Shown here: positions 10,044-21,167 of the stretch, one piece after another
Layout of the letters: every line of letters begins with the position of its first letter
Position numbering within the stretch: position 1 is the stretch's first letter
From: Seison nebaliae
Lineage: Eukaryota; Rotifera; Pararotatoria; Seisonacea; Seisonidae
Reading direction: 5' to 3'
Length of the DNA stretch: 34,145 nucleotides
NCBI GenBank assembly: GCA_023231475.1
Contig: JALJEE010000340.1
Span: 1-34,145, forward strand
Translations under genes and position numbers: made by a program
The notes under the pieces: generated by a model
Database searches by the model: none
Told to the model about the DNA's origin: nothing
What the model saw: the letters and a program-made list of their open reading frames with translations, nothing else

Positions 10044-10165
10044 TTATCTCATCAATTTCCGTCAGTTTATGAATATCGAGAGAATTGTCAATTGAATTTT
10101 TGAGAGAATATTTTATTAATAGGAAAGTTTTTTTAAAATTTTCTTGAACAATTTCGGTCACATAG
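10044..10165 (+). repeat. Copy 2 of the ~115-bp direct repeat
   Basis: Similar to 8651-8765 in the same orientation, with small indels (for example an extra GAATTTTTGA-like stretch). In this copy the Pol-like ORF is not present on its left side. Confidence 0.6.
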
Positions 10166-11182
10166 AACGATCAAAGGTCAATTTGCTATTCATTGCGACT
10201 AGAGACGAATTCGGCTTTACTCGCTGAAGACTTTGATTTCCAGATAACTAACAATTATTTAAACAATTAATTATCCCAAAGACTGAACATTTTCTCGTCA
10301 ACTCACTACCAATTCGTGTTTACTTTCTGAAATATATTTCTTTCTCACCAACACGGTACCGGTTCGCTCCAAATCGAATTAACAGCATAAATTCGATAAG
10401 AACATTGATAACACGATATTGTGAGACGAAAATGAAACTTGAAGAAATGAATTGGATCGCTTTGCAGAAAACTGTTTTTTTTTCCATTAGACAAATGAAA
10501 GAAAATTTATCGTTCGTTACTTGAAGAAATTAATTTTCGATGTATTACTTAGAATGTATCAGTTTTCCGAAAGAATTTTAATTGATTATTTCTTTAAAAA
10601 TAAACTTAATCTATTAGAAATTATACTCATAGAAACATAAAACGTCAATTGTTGATATAGAAATATGAATTCGCACCTTTTTAGTCAATAACTTCTCCTC
10701 GCATAAAATCATTCCGATATATTTCCTATTGGAATTGTGCATTCTCCACATTCATCAAAAGGAGAAAGGCAAACTTATGTTTTGCCAGAATTTCATTTGG
10801 ACATTTTCCCTCCCTCGATCTGCTTTATTCCTTAGTGAAAAAATGGACACATTTCTTTCGGAGAATACCATGGGCAACGTTCAATTCGGTCATTTTATTG
10901 ATTTATCGATTTTTCTCGTAATTTTCTAATTTCCATTTTAATGATTTTCTATCGCTCTCCTTCTTTCGCTCTCCTCCAACTACCTTTCTCTCTCTCGTCT
11001 CAATCTTCCACTTGCAATTGTTGGTGGTGCAAATGAAATGGAATATAATTAAATCTCCTCAAATTATCGTTTATGATATTTTCTCATTTTTCATAAAAAT
11101 TTGTTTATTCATCATTTACTTCAACTATTTCAAGTAGCCATATTATTGGGAGGTCCGTTACGACAGACTCTTCCCAGACAAA
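10166..11182. other. Intergenic region upstream of the Cys-rich membrane protein gene
   Basis: No supportable gene. A 66-codon ORF at 10729-10929 has no splice partner and ends in hydrophobic noise. 10945-11005 is a pyrimidine-rich (CT) tract on the + strand. The last ~50 bases before 11183 are less AT-rich and probably form the leader. Confidence 0.4.
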
Positions 11183-12046
11183 ATGAAGAGCTCATTATCT
11201 ACCTATTGTCTCCCCGTTGCCCTAATCCTATTGTGTCAATTGGCTGGTATGGTATACAGTAAAATCGAATGTCCTCCTGGTGGTGCAAAAATTGTATTTT
11301 GTCACGATGATCAAGAATGTATCAAAGATAGTTGTCATGAAAAGCGGGCGAAATTAGCAGACGCGTTACTTTTTTTATTCATTTATCAACTATCAAATTT
11401 TCTTCACTATTGACAAATGTGAGAATTGTGAAAATTGAAGAAATTTTCTTTAGTCGACTTATTATTGTCCAGCATTCTCTAACAATGAGAGATGATGAAA
11501 TAAATAAAACATTTCTAGCTGATCACACAAATCAAACTACTAATTAAATAATTCTTTTACTTATTTATTTTCGTTCAAAGTAAATCTCAATTGATACTTT
11601 GGGGAACGGTGTTCGGTGTAATTCTTATCGTAGCGACAGCCATCATGTGTTGGAGACGAGAAGGTCGTCTCTGTGAAGATAAGCCATGTTGCTCTTGTTG
11701 TCAATGCAAGAAATATAAGTTTATTTAAATGTCAATCTCTTTAATATATCATTCTTCGAAGAATGTTTATGTCCGAATTGAATACGGAATTAGATCGACA
11801 CGCTGAATTAGAACGACGAGCTGGACGACAAAAGAAGTTGAAAGAGAATTTGAAGAAAGTCCTAAATTTTTTTCACTTCCAAACAATTCATTTCGATTGT
11901 AGGAGAAATTGAAAGAGAAGAAGAAGGTGAATGAAGAGAAACGGAAGAAATTTGAAGAATCGAAAACACCTGGAAATCGTTTAGAATCAGCCGTCATCAA
12001 AGAGAAGGATGCGTTCGATATTGCAGAATTCGAAGAAGACGAATAA
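11183..12046 (+). CDS. Type I single-pass membrane protein with Cys-rich juxtamembrane and charged tail (4 exons)
   Basis: Model: exons 11183-11364, 11581-11718, 11762-11858 and 11903-12046, giving 186 aa in frame. The introns are 216, 43 and 44 nt. A signal peptide (MKSSLSTYCLPVALILLCQLAG) leads into a short ectodomain with four cysteines (IECPPGG..FCHDDQECIKDSCHEK). A transmembrane segment follows (LILWGTVFGVILIVATAIMCW). Next comes a Cys cluster, CCSCCQCKK, a possible palmitoylation site. The cytoplasmic tail is Lys/Glu-rich and probably a coiled coil (RRAGRQKKLKENLKK.. KLKEKKKVNEEKRKK), ending with the acidic EFEEDE. If intron 2 is retained, a TAA at 11726 would end it at 109 aa. The weakest part is intron 1, whose donor GTTACT is poor. 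The gene converges on YME1L. The family is not recognised. Confidence 0.65.
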
Positions 12047-12354
12047 ATTCATCGAGAATTATTTCGATAAAAATTAGATTCATTAAAAATTGTTCCATAG
12101 AACATATTTTTTCTATCATTTCAACTTTTCCTTTCAAATCTTTATTAAAAGAAAAACTCTTTATCCTTTTCTCCTTCAATAATGAGAAGCGTTTCATTTT
12201 TCAAAATATTCTTTTTCTCTCACACATAATATAGAAATGGAGAGAATAAATCGAAAAACGATTTTTAGAATTTTTTGTCGAAAATTTCGTTCCAATTAAA
12301 TTTTTGATGGAAGAAAATTTTCATTCACAAAAAATTCTAGATAAGATTAAAGAA
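12047..12354. other. Convergent 3' intergenic region
   Basis: AT-rich DNA between the stop of the Cys-rich membrane protein gene (+) and the stop of YME1L (-). It should hold both 3' UTRs. No gene seen. Confidence 0.5.
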
Positions 12355-14822
12355 TTATAAAGAATCAATAGAAATGGGCAATTTGAATTCGGTTCGTTTG
12401 TCTTCCAATTCGTCCATCTTCTCCATTTCCTTTACACGTCGATGAATTTTTAACATGGCCGGAGTATTCGTTTCTCGTTTGAGAATGGACGAGATCTCAT
12501 TCTTATCTAACGTCTCAACAATGAGAAGTGTCTCCGATAGACTTTTCAACTCGTTTGTATGTCGTTTCAAAATTTCCAATGCTCGACTATAAGATTCCTG
12601 ATGAAATGATGAAAAACAAAAGAAAATGATGAAATAAAGAGAAAATAATAAAAAGAACTTGAAGAAGTCGTTGAATTTCTGAGTCAATGAGAGCTTGTGT
12701 ATCTGAACTAATTTCGTTAACGGTAATGAATCCGAGACCGGCGTCCATTTCTTCATCGCGGAAGACACGTTTTCCCACTTTCTCCGACATTCCAAATCGT
12801 TTCACCATAGCGGTGGCAATTTGAGTGGCTTTTTGGAAATCGCTGGAAGCTCCGGTGGTTATTTGGTCCACGCCAAATGTCAGTTCTTCTGCTGCACGTC
12901 CACCCATACACACGTCCATCTCAGCTAACAACTGAATTTTCGTCTGATTATATAACTCCTTCTCTGGAATTGAAGCGGTGTAACCAAGAGCTTGTCCTCT
13001 CGGAATGATTGTAACTTTGTGTAGAGGCTGGGCAGATTTGGTGAAAAATGACACAATAGTGTGTCCGGCTTCGTGATAGGCTGTTACTCGGTTAGTGTCG
13101 TTATCGGGAATTTTCGACTTCTTCTCTGGTCCCATCAATACTTTATCTCGCGCCCATTCCATATGTTTCATGGTGACACGAGTTGCGTCGGTGGTGGCAG
13201 CATTAAGTGCCGCTTGATTCACCACATTCTCTAAATCGGCACCGGTGAATCCAGTCGTACCACGAGCTAAATAATATACTTGATCAGAAGTGAGATCGTG
13301 AGAGATTTTGTTCAAATACAAATCGAGAATTTCTACTCTGCCTTTCAGATCGGGTGTATGAACACGTACTTCGATATCGAATCGTCCTGGTCGAAGAAGT
13401 GCTTTATCCAAATTATCTCGTTTGTTAGTTGCGGCGAGAACGATGATTCCTTCGTTTTTCTCGAAACCATCCATTTCACTAAGAAGTTGATTAATTGTTT
13501 GATTGGCGTATGGATGTAATTGGGAATTTGTTCTTTTCGCACCAACTGAATCGATTTCATCAATGAAAATTACACAAGGAGCTCTTTGTTTAGCTGCATC
13601 GAATAATTGACGGACACGTCGTGCTCCTGTTCCCACGAACATCTCGTCGAATTCAGATCCAGAAGCTTGGAAGAAAGGAACATTCGCTTCTCCAGCTACT
13701 GCTCTCGCCAACAGCGTTTTCCCAATTCCTGGTTGTCCCACTAATAAAACACCTTTTGGTAATCGAGCACCTAATCGAGTGAATTTTTGAGGATCCTGTA
13801 AATATGCGACGATATCGATCAATTCATCTTTCGCTTCTTCAACACCTTTCACATCACTAAATTTCACATTCACTTCTTCAGGATTCGCTTCGAATTGTTG
13901 AGTCATCGACAACGCTGATGATAGTCCACCTTTCACTCCACCACCACCACCACTCAAGAAGGAAACAATCGTAATAATCATCCAAGTGATGAAGAGATAG
14001 AAAATGGTGAAACGGATTATTCGATTCCACGTCATCTTTTCTCGTTGTGTAGTAGTAGTGGCGAGGACGGATGATGTTCCCGCAACATAACCTTCAAATT
14101 GAATTATTAATCATTTCCATCACTCAATCTGCTAACCATCAGCGAATGACAATTTGTTATTGTCTTTCGATTTCGTCGATTTCAAATAATCCTGAACTAA
14201 TTTATTCGATATCTCAACTTCTTTCGGAACTTTAGTTGCACGTCGTTGAAGCTGAAAATAAATTATCATCAAATTATTATTAAATTAATGAACTAGTCGT
14301 TGAAGTAATGGCATGTTGATGTTGTCGTTCCGTAAAGTAGAATTATTCGTTTGACGTGGCAAATAGTCGTCAATTATCTCATCATTCAGCGATGGACGTC
14401 GATTGGATCGATGAGTTTTGAACGTTCTCACACTCGGTCGCGATCCGATAATATATGACAAATTTTGAATTTGTTTCAAATTCACTGATGGAAGATGTTG
14501 ACGGTCATTGAACAATTTTAATGATTCCTCAACATCATTCACGTTGAATGAAAATTGACTATTATTTCCATAAACATCCTTCAAGATCGTCCGGGCACAA
14601 TCTTTCGATATCTGACCAAAACGAGGAAATGAATGTTAATGGAAGAAAGAAGAAAACTTTACAAATCTCCTCGTCGTTCAACGAACAAGACGAGGCGATC
14701 GACGATGAATTTCTCTTTAAGTTCTTCTTTACAAGAAATCTCCTCAACAATTGACGGTCGATTTGATTGAAGATTGTCCCTAAATAATTCCCGTTCCCAC
14801 CCAGACAATTATGACTAATCAT
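12355..14822 (-). CDS. YME1L1: ATP-dependent zinc metalloprotease YME1L, mitochondrial i-AAA protease (5 exons)
   Basis: The i-AAA protease faces the mitochondrial intermembrane space and degrades or processes inner-membrane proteins such as OPA1 and small TIMs. Exons on the minus strand: 14822-14663, 14601-14294, 14251-14137, 14091-12659 and 12597-12355, giving 752 aa, close to the human protein. The introns are 61, 42, 45 and 61 nt. The junction of exons 1 and 2 is the least certain. The N-terminus is Arg-rich, consistent with a targeting presequence. One transmembrane segment ([19 protein letters not shown]) precedes the AAA module: [14 protein letters not shown], Walker A GQPGIGKT (usually GPPGTGKT), pore loop EMFVG, Walker B VIFIDEID, and the second region of homology [15 protein letters not shown]. 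The protease has the zinc motif HEAGH. The last exon, [13 protein letters not shown], is the family's C-terminal helix. A stop lies three codons before the ATG. Confidence 0.95.
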
Positions 14823-15283
14823 TCTAATTCAATCAAAACAATCTACAATTATCACAAGTTACCACTCAATTCTCCTTAAAGAACTAATGAAATTTTTGTA
14901 TATTCAGATGGAGAATAAAATGAGAGTAGATAATAAATCGTTTCTGTCAGCGGAGAATATATTATGCCAAATACGATTACAGATAAACAACAGTCACAAT
15001 AATGACGGTAGTAGTGATAGAAAGTTCACTTATTTCATATAGCTTAATATTCGATCATAATAAAATTTCAAATTTTTAATTTCTTTATTTCCATATAAAA
15101 TTCATTCAATTCCATTTTAGTAGAAACATCTCAATATAGTTGAAATAAACGTCTATTATCAATTACATCATTCCTTATCGAAATTGATGAAATAAAGAAT
15201 TAACAAAAGAACTAACCAACTTGTAAGAATTTAATTTTGAAATTTAATAAAAAATTTTATTATTCATTAAAAAGAAATATTAA
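14823..15283. other. Intergenic region between YME1L and the tRNA cluster
   Basis: No gene seen. It should contain the YME1L promoter (minus strand) and the terminator side of the first tRNA. Its left end is moderately AT-rich; from about 15060 it becomes very AT-rich. Confidence 0.45.
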
Positions 15284-15355
15284 GAGCTTGGCCGGAGATT
15301 GAACCCGGAACCTCTCGCACCCGAAGCGAAAATCATATCACTAGACCACCAAGCC
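15284..15355 (-). tRNA. trnP-CGG: tRNA-Pro(CGG), copy 1
   Basis: A 72-nt cloverleaf on the minus strand. The acceptor arm GGCTTGG pairs with CCAAGCT, with a G-U pair at position 1-72. The anticodon loop TTCGGGT carries CGG. The A box is TGGTCTAGTGATA and the B box GGTTCAATCTC. It differs from the other two copies at several bases, all compatible with folding. A T-rich stretch (CTTTTT on the minus strand) lies downstream as a weak Pol III terminator. Confidence 0.92.
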
Positions 15356-15526
15356 TCATATCTAATAGGTCATCTAAACATGAAAATTGATTAACAGTCT
15401 TGACGTCTTGCAAAATAACTAAAGCTCAGAACGTACCGAGACCTTGCCTTTTGAGTATGAGGAAAATGAAGCACTGAAACTATCAGAAAATTCAGTCAAC
15501 AGAAGAAAATAGTGTAAAAAATTTAT

Positions 15527-15598
15527 GGGCTTAGCCGGGAATTGAACCCGGGACCTCTCGCACCCGAAGCGAAAATCATACCACTAGACCACCAAGCC
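15527..15598 (-). tRNA. trnP-CGG: tRNA-Pro(CGG), copy 2
   Basis: 72 nt on the minus strand. The acceptor arm GGCTTGG pairs with CTAAGCC through a G-U at 6-67. Anticodon CGG; A box TGGTCTAGTGGTA and B box GGTTCAATTCC are intact. A TTTTTT terminator follows on the minus strand. Confidence 0.95.
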
Positions 15599-15812
15599 AC
15601 ATATTCCGATATTTGATATCTATCTATGAAAATTGTTAAATTTATGATCGTAAGAAAATAATTGAGCTTTTCAACTTACAATAGAATAAATGACGAAAAA
15701 CATTTATCTTAAATTTTAAAAGAGGACCATTAATGGGACTGTCAGAAAGTTAAATTGGAGAGCAAAACCGAATCGATATTCCAATAAAAAGAAACTGCTC
15801 AAAAAAACTTAT

Positions 15813-15884
15813 GGGCTTGGCCGGGGATTGAACCCGGGACCTCTCGCACCCGAAGCGAAAATCATACCACTAGACCACCAAGCC
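15813..15884 (-). tRNA. trnP-CGG: tRNA-Pro(CGG), copy 3
   Basis: 72 nt on the minus strand with a fully Watson-Crick acceptor arm (GGCTTGG/CCAAGCC). Anticodon CGG; consensus A box and B box (GGTTCAATCCC). A run of seven T on the minus strand follows as a good Pol III terminator. It shares the flanking CTTATG and GT dinucleotide context with copy 2, suggesting local duplication. Confidence 0.96.
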
Positions 15885-16358
15885 ACACTATTAAGAAGTT
15901 GGAATTAGAATTAAACTTTCAAAATTCCATAATATGAATCATGGAAATCATAAATAGCTTTATAATGACTTCTTTCAATTAATTTTTAAATGTTAAACGC
16001 TAAAGTAGTTTATTAGCTTTCAATAATATTTGAAAAAATTTAGATAAGTAAAATTTTTATTATTATTATTATTGTTATTGTTTATTGCTCACAAAGAGTG
16101 ACGGAAAATTCCTATAGCGGACAAAATATAAATAAAATAAAATTCTAATTGAAAAAAGAAATTCGATTAAATTTTGTTTTGGAATTCGAGTTTGATCAAA
16201 AATTGGACGTTGGACAGTTTAGTTGCCTTTTGCGCTTAAATATAATAGGAGTTGGTAATAATTGAATACTTGCGCTTCAATTGATATTCTCTTAATTATT
16301 TCATTTGTAAAAGTTCATAATACGAATTCAGTGACGATATTGGGAAATTGGACTTAAG
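15885..16358. other. Intergenic region with (TTA)n microsatellite
   Basis: No gene seen. A short TTA/TTG trinucleotide tract lies at about 16055-16080. The right part is the presumed promoter and leader of the next + strand gene. Confidence 0.45.
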
Positions 16359-18043
16359 ATGGACGGAAAACTTACACAAACTATTTCGAGAAAGAAGAAG
16401 ATTTATTCAAAAGCACCACGTTCTTCCTGTAACAGTTCATGTCTGAAGAATAGGAATATTGAACCAGTTACTAAGAGCGACATCGCGAACACAACGAATG
16501 GAAAAGAAGTTACATCTCATTTTGTTTAATTCGTACCATTTTCCTGATTATTCCATCGTAGTTGTCTGATGTAGAAGATTTAGAGAAGACATCCAGCCTT
16601 GAAAGATCAGACACGGTGACGGACCGGCAAACTGAAAATTCGTCAACTGGAACTTCGGTTGAGGGCGATGATTGGACTAGTTTACTCCCAATCTGGATAA
16701 GGAATATTATGGATACACTCACCACCACTTACCAGATGGTATCTGAATCAGAATTAGTTCATTGGAATTTGATTGTCGATGCGGGAATACTGTCGATACG
16801 AGTCAGTATTTGGCTCACCATTCTAACCCTACTGGTGCCCCGAAGTACCTTGTCCTTAACTGCATTTAGTGTAATTTTCGTCTGGCTTCTACTCAACTTG
16901 GATATTGTGGTCAATAATAATTGTGTTCGAGATATCTGTCAATATCTCTCTTTGTGTGTTGATGATGAAGAAGCGGTAGAATATGTGAATACGTCTACTC
17001 AATTATCCGATATGCATTTAATTATTCATGAAAATGTTGATGAGTGTAGTGACTCGGAAGTTCTTATCCCAACAAACAAAAATTCGTTGGAAAATTTAAA
17101 AGACGAGAATCTCACCCCGAAAACTGTGCCCAATCGTGAAGTGAGAGAAGAAGAGAAAATGAGCGATGAAATTTCTCAAAGTTCACAACCGTCTCTCTCA
17201 TCAACAACTCGTTTGCGGAAAGGAAAGAAATTTCCCGTTAGTGATTCTTTGTATATTCGAAGGGATTTCCCTTGGGATAAATTGGTACGAGTGGACGACA
17301 CTGTTCCAACTACTTCATCCTACACTCAGAGTCATATTGAAAACACTAGTATCGATGGAATCGTTCCTAAGAGTTTACTTACTCAAAATAATTTATCAGA
17401 TTTCGATGTTAAATTTCAAGAACAGAATGACGTGAAATGCTCAGCTCCGTCAATTAATCCTGCCATTCAGTTTCATTTAATTAAATTTTAATATTTTTAA
17501 CAAATTTTCAGGAGTAATACCCAACAATCGATTTGTAATGAATCGATAATTAAACCGGAAAATGAAGATTGGGAAATGTCGTCGGAAGAATTGATGGACG
17601 ATGAAGATATTAAAAAGATTGATTTTCAAAATTTAAATAATCCGAACGACGGGAATGAACCACCATATTACGATATCCATCAACGAAATACGGCATCCAA
17701 CCAATTGTCTTTGTGCGGTAACAAATGTAATAGTAAGAATCAATTAAAACGGAAACGAAATGACGAAGAATTCATGACCAGTTCGAAATTCAGGAGGAAA
17801 TACAATGAAGAAGAACATTTCGTCCACTTGGCAAATGTTCACAATTCGAACGATCGAGCAAGTGAGACGGAAGAAAGTGACGAAGAGACAATATGGAACG
17901 ATTTGGGGAATTATCGGCAGAAGACCGGCAATATTAAAAGAAGACGTTCCACTTCAGATTTAAGGAAACCACTATCAGGCTCGACTAAACGAACGAAAAG
18001 CAGTTGCGCCATCTTACAGCCTACCGATCAGAAAAAAGAATAA
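16359..18043 (+). CDS. Unrecognised protein with membrane hairpin and basic C-terminal region (3 exons)
   Basis: Model: exons 16359-16508, 16562-17469 and 17512-18043, giving 529 aa. The introns are 53 and 42 nt, and the second ends in the consensus TTTTCAG. The N-terminal ~115 residues are polar (MDGKLTQTISRKKKIYSK). Two close hydrophobic segments follow at about 119-144 (LIVDAGILSIRVSIWLTILTLLV) and 147-167 (LTAFSVIFVWLLLNLDIVV), with only a PRST-like turn between them, so a hairpin or two-pass topology is likely. The rest is acidic or Ser-rich with basic clusters (LKRKRND, NIKRRRSTSDLRKP) that could act as nuclear localisation signals. A nuclear-envelope or ER protein would fit, but that is inference. 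I do not recognise a family. Confidence 0.7.
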
Positions 18044-18991
18044 CAGTTTAATAGATAATCATAATTATCTAATTATCTATCGATAAATTAATACAATATT
18101 TAATTAATAATTAATTAAATTAATATAAATAATTAAAATATTCCATTCTAATTTTTTTCCGATGAAAATTCCGTTTGATTAATTCCTAAATTTATATGAT
18201 AATAACAGACAGAATCTTGACCATGATTGATGAATGATTGTGATAATGGTAAACATGACATCATATTCTATAATAAGTTATAGTCCCTTTCATTTAGTGT
18301 TAAGCTTCCACGATTAGTATTTTTCTATAAAACGGACATTTTGTAAATTTTATATTAAGAATTTTATTTTTTAATAATAAATTTAAGATTAAATTTAGAT
18401 TATTAAGATTTTGTTTGAAACTGTCACAATCAAATTTTTAAACTTAATTTTCATTTCATTTACAATGAATGTTCAAAGACTGGATGAATGAAGTCTACAT
18501 AAAAAGAATAAATAAAAAGGGAGAAATGAAAACCTGAAAATGTTTGAAAAGTTTATGAGAGTTTGACCACGTTCAATGTTTGACCTGATACTATGATGAG
18601 GAGAAATAAATATTTTGAAAATAATAAATTGTGAATGGGAGTGTTGTGGATAAGATATTGGATTGTTTGCAACGGTTTATGACGCCTTCCATAATATCCA
18701 TAGTGTAGAAGTAAGAACTTTAATTACTTTCTACATACAACAACCAACATTTCCATTTGATCTATTCATGTGAGAGAGTTACACCTTTATAGTTCTCCTG
18801 CAAACCATTCATATACATATGAAGCGTATGACTATAAGTATGTGTAGTCATTCTTATGTCTATCGAACTACTATTATACTCTTAAGTATTTTCATTTTTA
18901 AAATTCAACAAAACTGAAACATTTCATCGACTCCACAAAAACTTTCTTTCTTAACCCGTTCTATCCAACTCTACATTCAATCGAATTAGAA
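18044..18991. other. Intergenic region
   Basis: No gene seen on either strand. 18050-18140 and 18340-18460 are extremely AT-rich. The last ~50 bases before 18992 are pyrimidine-rich and probably form the leader of the next gene. Confidence 0.5.
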
Positions 18992-21016
18992 ATGAATTCC
19001 GAAAGTAATATTTCTACGGAATTAAACGAAAATAATTTAGCATTGGCGAGGGAACCTATCTTTTGGAATTTCTTCGAAAAATATTTTCTTGCACCACAAA
19101 TACCCGAGTCGGAGATGACCCGATGTCAACCAGTCGGAAACTTATTCAATTATGTCCCGTTCGTAGTTTTCTCTTCACTCTTTGTCTGATCGTTCTCCCA
19201 GAAAATACTTGGAAGAATTCTTCAATAAAATGATTGAATTCAGAACGACATATTACGATGAAGAGGTTAATGAATTGGAATGTTAATTTTATTTATTTAA
19301 ACTTTTAGTAAATTCATCTTTTTAGTTTTGTTGTGGTATTATTATTTCCAACATCTGATGATGAAGCATGAACTTATGTTGACAACTGAAAGAGATGGTG
19401 ATGTTTTGTCAAATTATCATCGAACAAGGTACAACGTCATTGGGAACGATGGAATACTCTCAACTACTCCACATTTCCCTATATATCAACTAACGAAAAC
19501 ATTAATGGTCAAACCGATTTCTACACCTCCAATTCGACCGAAAGTTGAACCCGAACCCTGTCCAATTAACAATTTCATTCGACTCTTTCCAAACAGTCCG
19601 ATTCATACTTTGTTGAAGCCAAATGTCAATCGGTCGTATCCGGAAAACTCCAACCAATACGATCATAAGGAACCTCGACAGATTAATCACATCCATAGAA
19701 CCAATCGGTCACGACGGAAAAGGAATTACGATATTTCTTTTTTCGAAAACATCTTCGGTAATTGCGATAAATGTGTGGAGAAACTGATGGATTATATTAA
19801 TGAGAAAAGGAAGAATGTCCACAGTCTCACATTGAGAGAACAAACTTTTCTACAGTTATGCCCCCCCATCGATCAACTTCACAACAGTTCGAATAAAAAT
19901 AATGATCAAGTGTCCGATCATTTGGAACAAATCGATTCCACCAGTGAAAGATCAGAAAATAGAAAGAAGAATGAATCATCATATTTAGGAGATGAATCAA
20001 ATATCAGGTTAGACAGTCGAAATAGCGGAGTTTTTTCTTCCTTGCAACTACACACTCCTATCAACTGCAAGAAAATAAACACTTCCACCATAACCGTTGA
20101 TGACGAGTCTCCGTTCACTACTTTTAAGAAAGCAGCTCTCATCAAATTGTCACCTGTTTCCCCAAGACGATCGTTATTTCTTTTTCATTTTACATTTTTA
20201 TTTGCGTGTTCTAGATTTGAAGAAGAAGAAGAAGAAACTGATTGTACGAGACATTATACATCGAAAAGAAAACGTTCCAAACGAAAGTCAAATGAATATA
20301 CGTCGGTGTTCGCAACAGATCCAAATCGAACGATCTTCTCACCCAACTTGACATTCAATTCAAAACTTCCATTTTCAAATAATCAAAAAAATGGGAAGTT
20401 TAACGACACTTTCAAATCGAAAGGAATGCACTTCAATAACAATTTAAGGAAATCTTCTCCAAATTGGCAAAAATTCACAACCAACTCCAAACGTTCGATG
20501 TGTTCTCATCCAACATCAACTGACGATGACACCGATGACGACGAAGAGGATGAATATCGATGGTATTCTCCCACCGATCCGACAATACTCGTTCAATATC
20601 CGACAGATAGTCAGAGAGTTCAAGAGGATTCACGGGAAAAAGAAAATCGTTTTATGACGATGGACAGTATGATGGACAGCCCAAATCGAAAAATGCTCGA
20701 CCAGCAAACGGAATTAGAACGTTATATCAGTATCAATTCACGATATGATGATAATCAAATGTCATCATCAAATAACATACTCCATAAGAAATTCAAACCA
20801 ATTAATACTAATGTTCAGAAATTGCAGTTAGTCGAACACAATAATTATTCTTCATTTCACTCGTTTCCGAATAGATGGAATTCGAACAGATTTATCGATG
20901 ATCGAATGAGAAGAAAAAGTTTGAAAACGTCTTCCAACAGACGATGGATGAAACATAGAAAGACCAATAGATTTCCAACGATAGATCGATCCACAAGAAA
21001 TTCAGATGAATCATAG
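18992..21016 (+). CDS. Unrecognised polar, basic protein (4 exons; first junction unresolved)
   Basis: Exon 1 starts at ATG 18992 (EPIFWNFFEKYFLAPQIPE). Exon 2, 19202-19281, encodes KYLEEFFNKMIEFRTTYY. Exon 3, 19326-20172, follows a 44-nt intron. Exon 4, 20215-21016, follows a 42-nt intron (20173-20214) that is a multiple of three and contains no stop, so a simple reading of the ORF would wrongly include its 14 codons. Exon 2 needs a phase-2 donor. The only one I see in exon 1 is GA|GTCGGA after 19107, giving 614 aa; the more natural donors at 19154 or 19163 shift the frame. Aromatic-rich helices at the N-terminus lead to a long Ser/Asn/Arg-rich region with an FEEEEEETD acidic stretch and KRKRSKRK, a likely nuclear signal. 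Probably nuclear and largely disordered. Family not recognised. Confidence 0.6.
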
Positions 21017-21167
21017 AACCTAAAAAAATTGTATAGAAATCAAAAAATACAAATTATTTAGTTCTTAATTTAGAAAAATTCTCGCAGAGTAAATAAAATA
21101 AAAAATAGAGAACTTCTTAACCCTTTGCAATCGAATAGTTTTATACATCCAATAAATAACAGTTCCT

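Noticed and set aside
11767-12197. Minus-strand ORFs of 77 and 66 codons
   Set aside because: The first is antisense to exons 3-4 of the Cys-rich membrane protein; the second lies in AT-rich 3' sequence.
13280-13563. ORFs overlapping the YME1L AAA domain in other frames
   Set aside because: Shadows of the conserved AAA frame.
15000-16100. CRISPR-like array (three repeated units with unique spacers)
   Set aside because: The repeated units are 72-nt tRNA-Pro genes that fold as cloverleaves; spacing of ~170-215 bp and the eukaryotic context exclude CRISPR.
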